Shown: in pieces, positions 62,899-64,000 of the stretch
How positions within the stretch are numbered: position 1 is the first letter of the stretch
Layout: every line of letters starts with the position of its first letter
From: Acanthaster planci
Lineage: Eukaryota > Echinodermata > Asteroidea > Valvatida > Acanthasteridae
Direction of reading: 5' to 3'
Assembly (NCBI RefSeq): GCF_001949145.1
Contig: NW_019091621.1
Coordinates: 144,283-208,282, forward strand
DNA length: 64,000 bases
The notes under the pieces: model-generated
Databases searched by the model: none
What the model was told of the DNA's origin: nothing
The model's input: the letters and a program-made list of their open reading frames with translations, nothing else
Made by a program: the position numbers and the translations under genes

Positions 62899-63311
62899 CT
62901 GTGTAGGGGTACACTTTCAATTGGTTAAACAAGTCCCAAGTGCAATAGAGCTGATCTTTTGATGTACATGTCGGCTACAGCTGCACTCTGTGCGGGGCCG
63001 TGATGAATAGACCCGTAGTTTGTAAGCAGGGCCCTGCAAGTATGTATTAATACTCTTTTCGATCGACAGAGGAGGTCAAAGGGTTGGAAAGAACTCCATA
63101 CACATGCCAATATTAGAGGCCGCGTCCGAAACGGGCTTCCACAGCTACGGCTAGGTCTATTGTCTACGCATCTCCACACATTTCCAATGAAGCGAAGACC
63201 GAGACCCAGCTCAGGAGACCTTTCAACCATCAAAATGCAACGGAATGCCCGGATGTCAGACAATGGGAATCTGGAAATGTAATCTCCAATCACCTTTTTT
63301 TATCCCATTGA

Positions 63312-63457
63312 TTAGACTTTGAACAGCTTACCCTCTAGTTAGGCGTACAAATTGGACATTTACCAGTACACGTATGATATATGTAAATCAAATTACCTTC
63401 ACGCCAAGCTAAGCTGAGGCAAGCAACTCTGTCGACAGGATTGTTAGGCTTGCAGAG
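63312..63457 (+). promoter_or_regulatory. Third copy of the FMO 5' block (predicted start of a further FMO gene)
   Basis: TTAGACTTTGAACAGCTTA is followed 120 or so bases later by CAACTCTGTCGACAGG and GGCTTGCAGAG|GTGAGT. Order, spacing and donor match the FMO-B 5' exon, and similarity continues to about 63560. No FMO coding exon follows before the window ends at 64000, so the gene lies beyond the edge or this is an orphan copy. Confidence 0.5.
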
Positions 63458-64000
63458 GTGAGTTTTTGTAGCCTACCAAGTTTACGCAGCGGCATTCTCG
63501 AGCCTGTCATGCTACTGTACATTTTTTGTTATTCTGTAAGCCCCACCCTTGTGTCCAAACCTATTGACTCGTATTTAAATGGTCCTATTAATTGTGTACC
63601 CATGAAAATGCACACAATAATAATTTAACCACATTATAGGGTCATTCTCACGTCAGGTATGTGACATTTGGAAGCGATTTTGAAGCGTAACTATTGAATA
63701 ATTTTTGTTCCTGAATCTGTGTGTATGTACGTGGCATAAGTAGCCAGCACAGGGGTCATCTCATGGTTTAATATTCTTTTCAAATTTATCTCACAGTTTC
63801 GTTTCACAAGCAACAAACATCTATGTCGTACCTCTGTCTCAGATACTGTCCGTTTATTGGCCCAGAACTATCACATGATATGACAGGGCGACGGCGCATA
63901 TCACACTTACACTGAGACATGCATCTCATTCTACCGATGGCGCGTGCGTGCACACGCGTGCCGTACGCGCGCGAAATTTAAACGGGAGAGCTTCGGGAAG
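63458..64000. other. Right edge of the window; predicted FMO UTR intron
   Basis: If the third 5' block is real, this is the intron before the coding exon. No MSKRVA-type start or other coding signal occurs before the end. Confidence 0.4.

Larger units (their letters stand above)
60520..63311. other. FMO-B 3' flank and intergenic DNA
   Basis: Contains the FMO-B 3' UTR (a possible AATAAA is at 61383-61388), dense TACATGTA palindromes, a 16-bp tandem repeat at 60840-60880, and a CGGGGACC repeat near 62437-62505. No gene recognised. Confidence 0.6.

Overview
The window is animal nuclear DNA from a draft assembly: a 445-base N gap at 44161-44605 and a single N at 9884. Genes are multi-exon with GT-AG introns, intergenic DNA is AT-rich, and decayed transposons are common. 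An invertebrate deuterostome is most likely, probably an echinoderm such as a sea star. I infer this from the gene types, the compact introns, the two-coding-exon FMO genes and the very frequent TACATGTA/ACATGTAC motifs; the species cannot be named.

Layout. (1) 7.3-22.2 kb, minus strand: an almost complete SLC6-type Na+/Cl- dependent monoamine transporter. Eleven coding exons join in phase into 700 residues; only the last short exon is missing. (2) 22.2-28.7 kb: intergenic, with a 19-bp minisatellite and a palindromic MITE-like element. (3) 28.7-40.3 kb, plus strand: a complete CDT1 replication-licensing gene, 11 exons and 839 residues, with a PIP degron at the N-terminus, geminin-binding and winged-helix regions, and an MCM-binding C-terminus. 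Intron 1 holds a near-identical copy of part of exon 1 between 58-bp direct repeats. (4) 40.3-45.4 kb: CDT1 3' UTR, a LINE relic split by a nested insertion, and a minisatellite that contains the assembly gap. (5) 45.4-48.4 kb (minus) and 56.6-60.5 kb (plus): two divergent, head-to-head flavin-containing monooxygenase genes, each with a 5' UTR exon and two coding exons (530 and 529 residues). A third copy of their shared 5' block at 63312-63457 suggests another FMO gene just beyond the right edge. (6) The 8.6 kb between the FMO genes is filled with palindromes, a tRNA-derived SINE and a decayed inverted-repeat cluster.

The three gene families act separately: monoamine reuptake at the plasma membrane, origin licensing in the nucleus, and NADPH-dependent oxygenation of soft nucleophiles at the ER. 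I see no operon-like or novel multi-gene system. The most notable signals are the exon-fragment insertion in CDT1, the mosaic divergence of the FMO pair with a predicted third member, and a foldback tRNA-like retroposon with a 12-bp direct repeat. All exon borders come from reading splice sites, phase and family similarity by eye, without transcript data.
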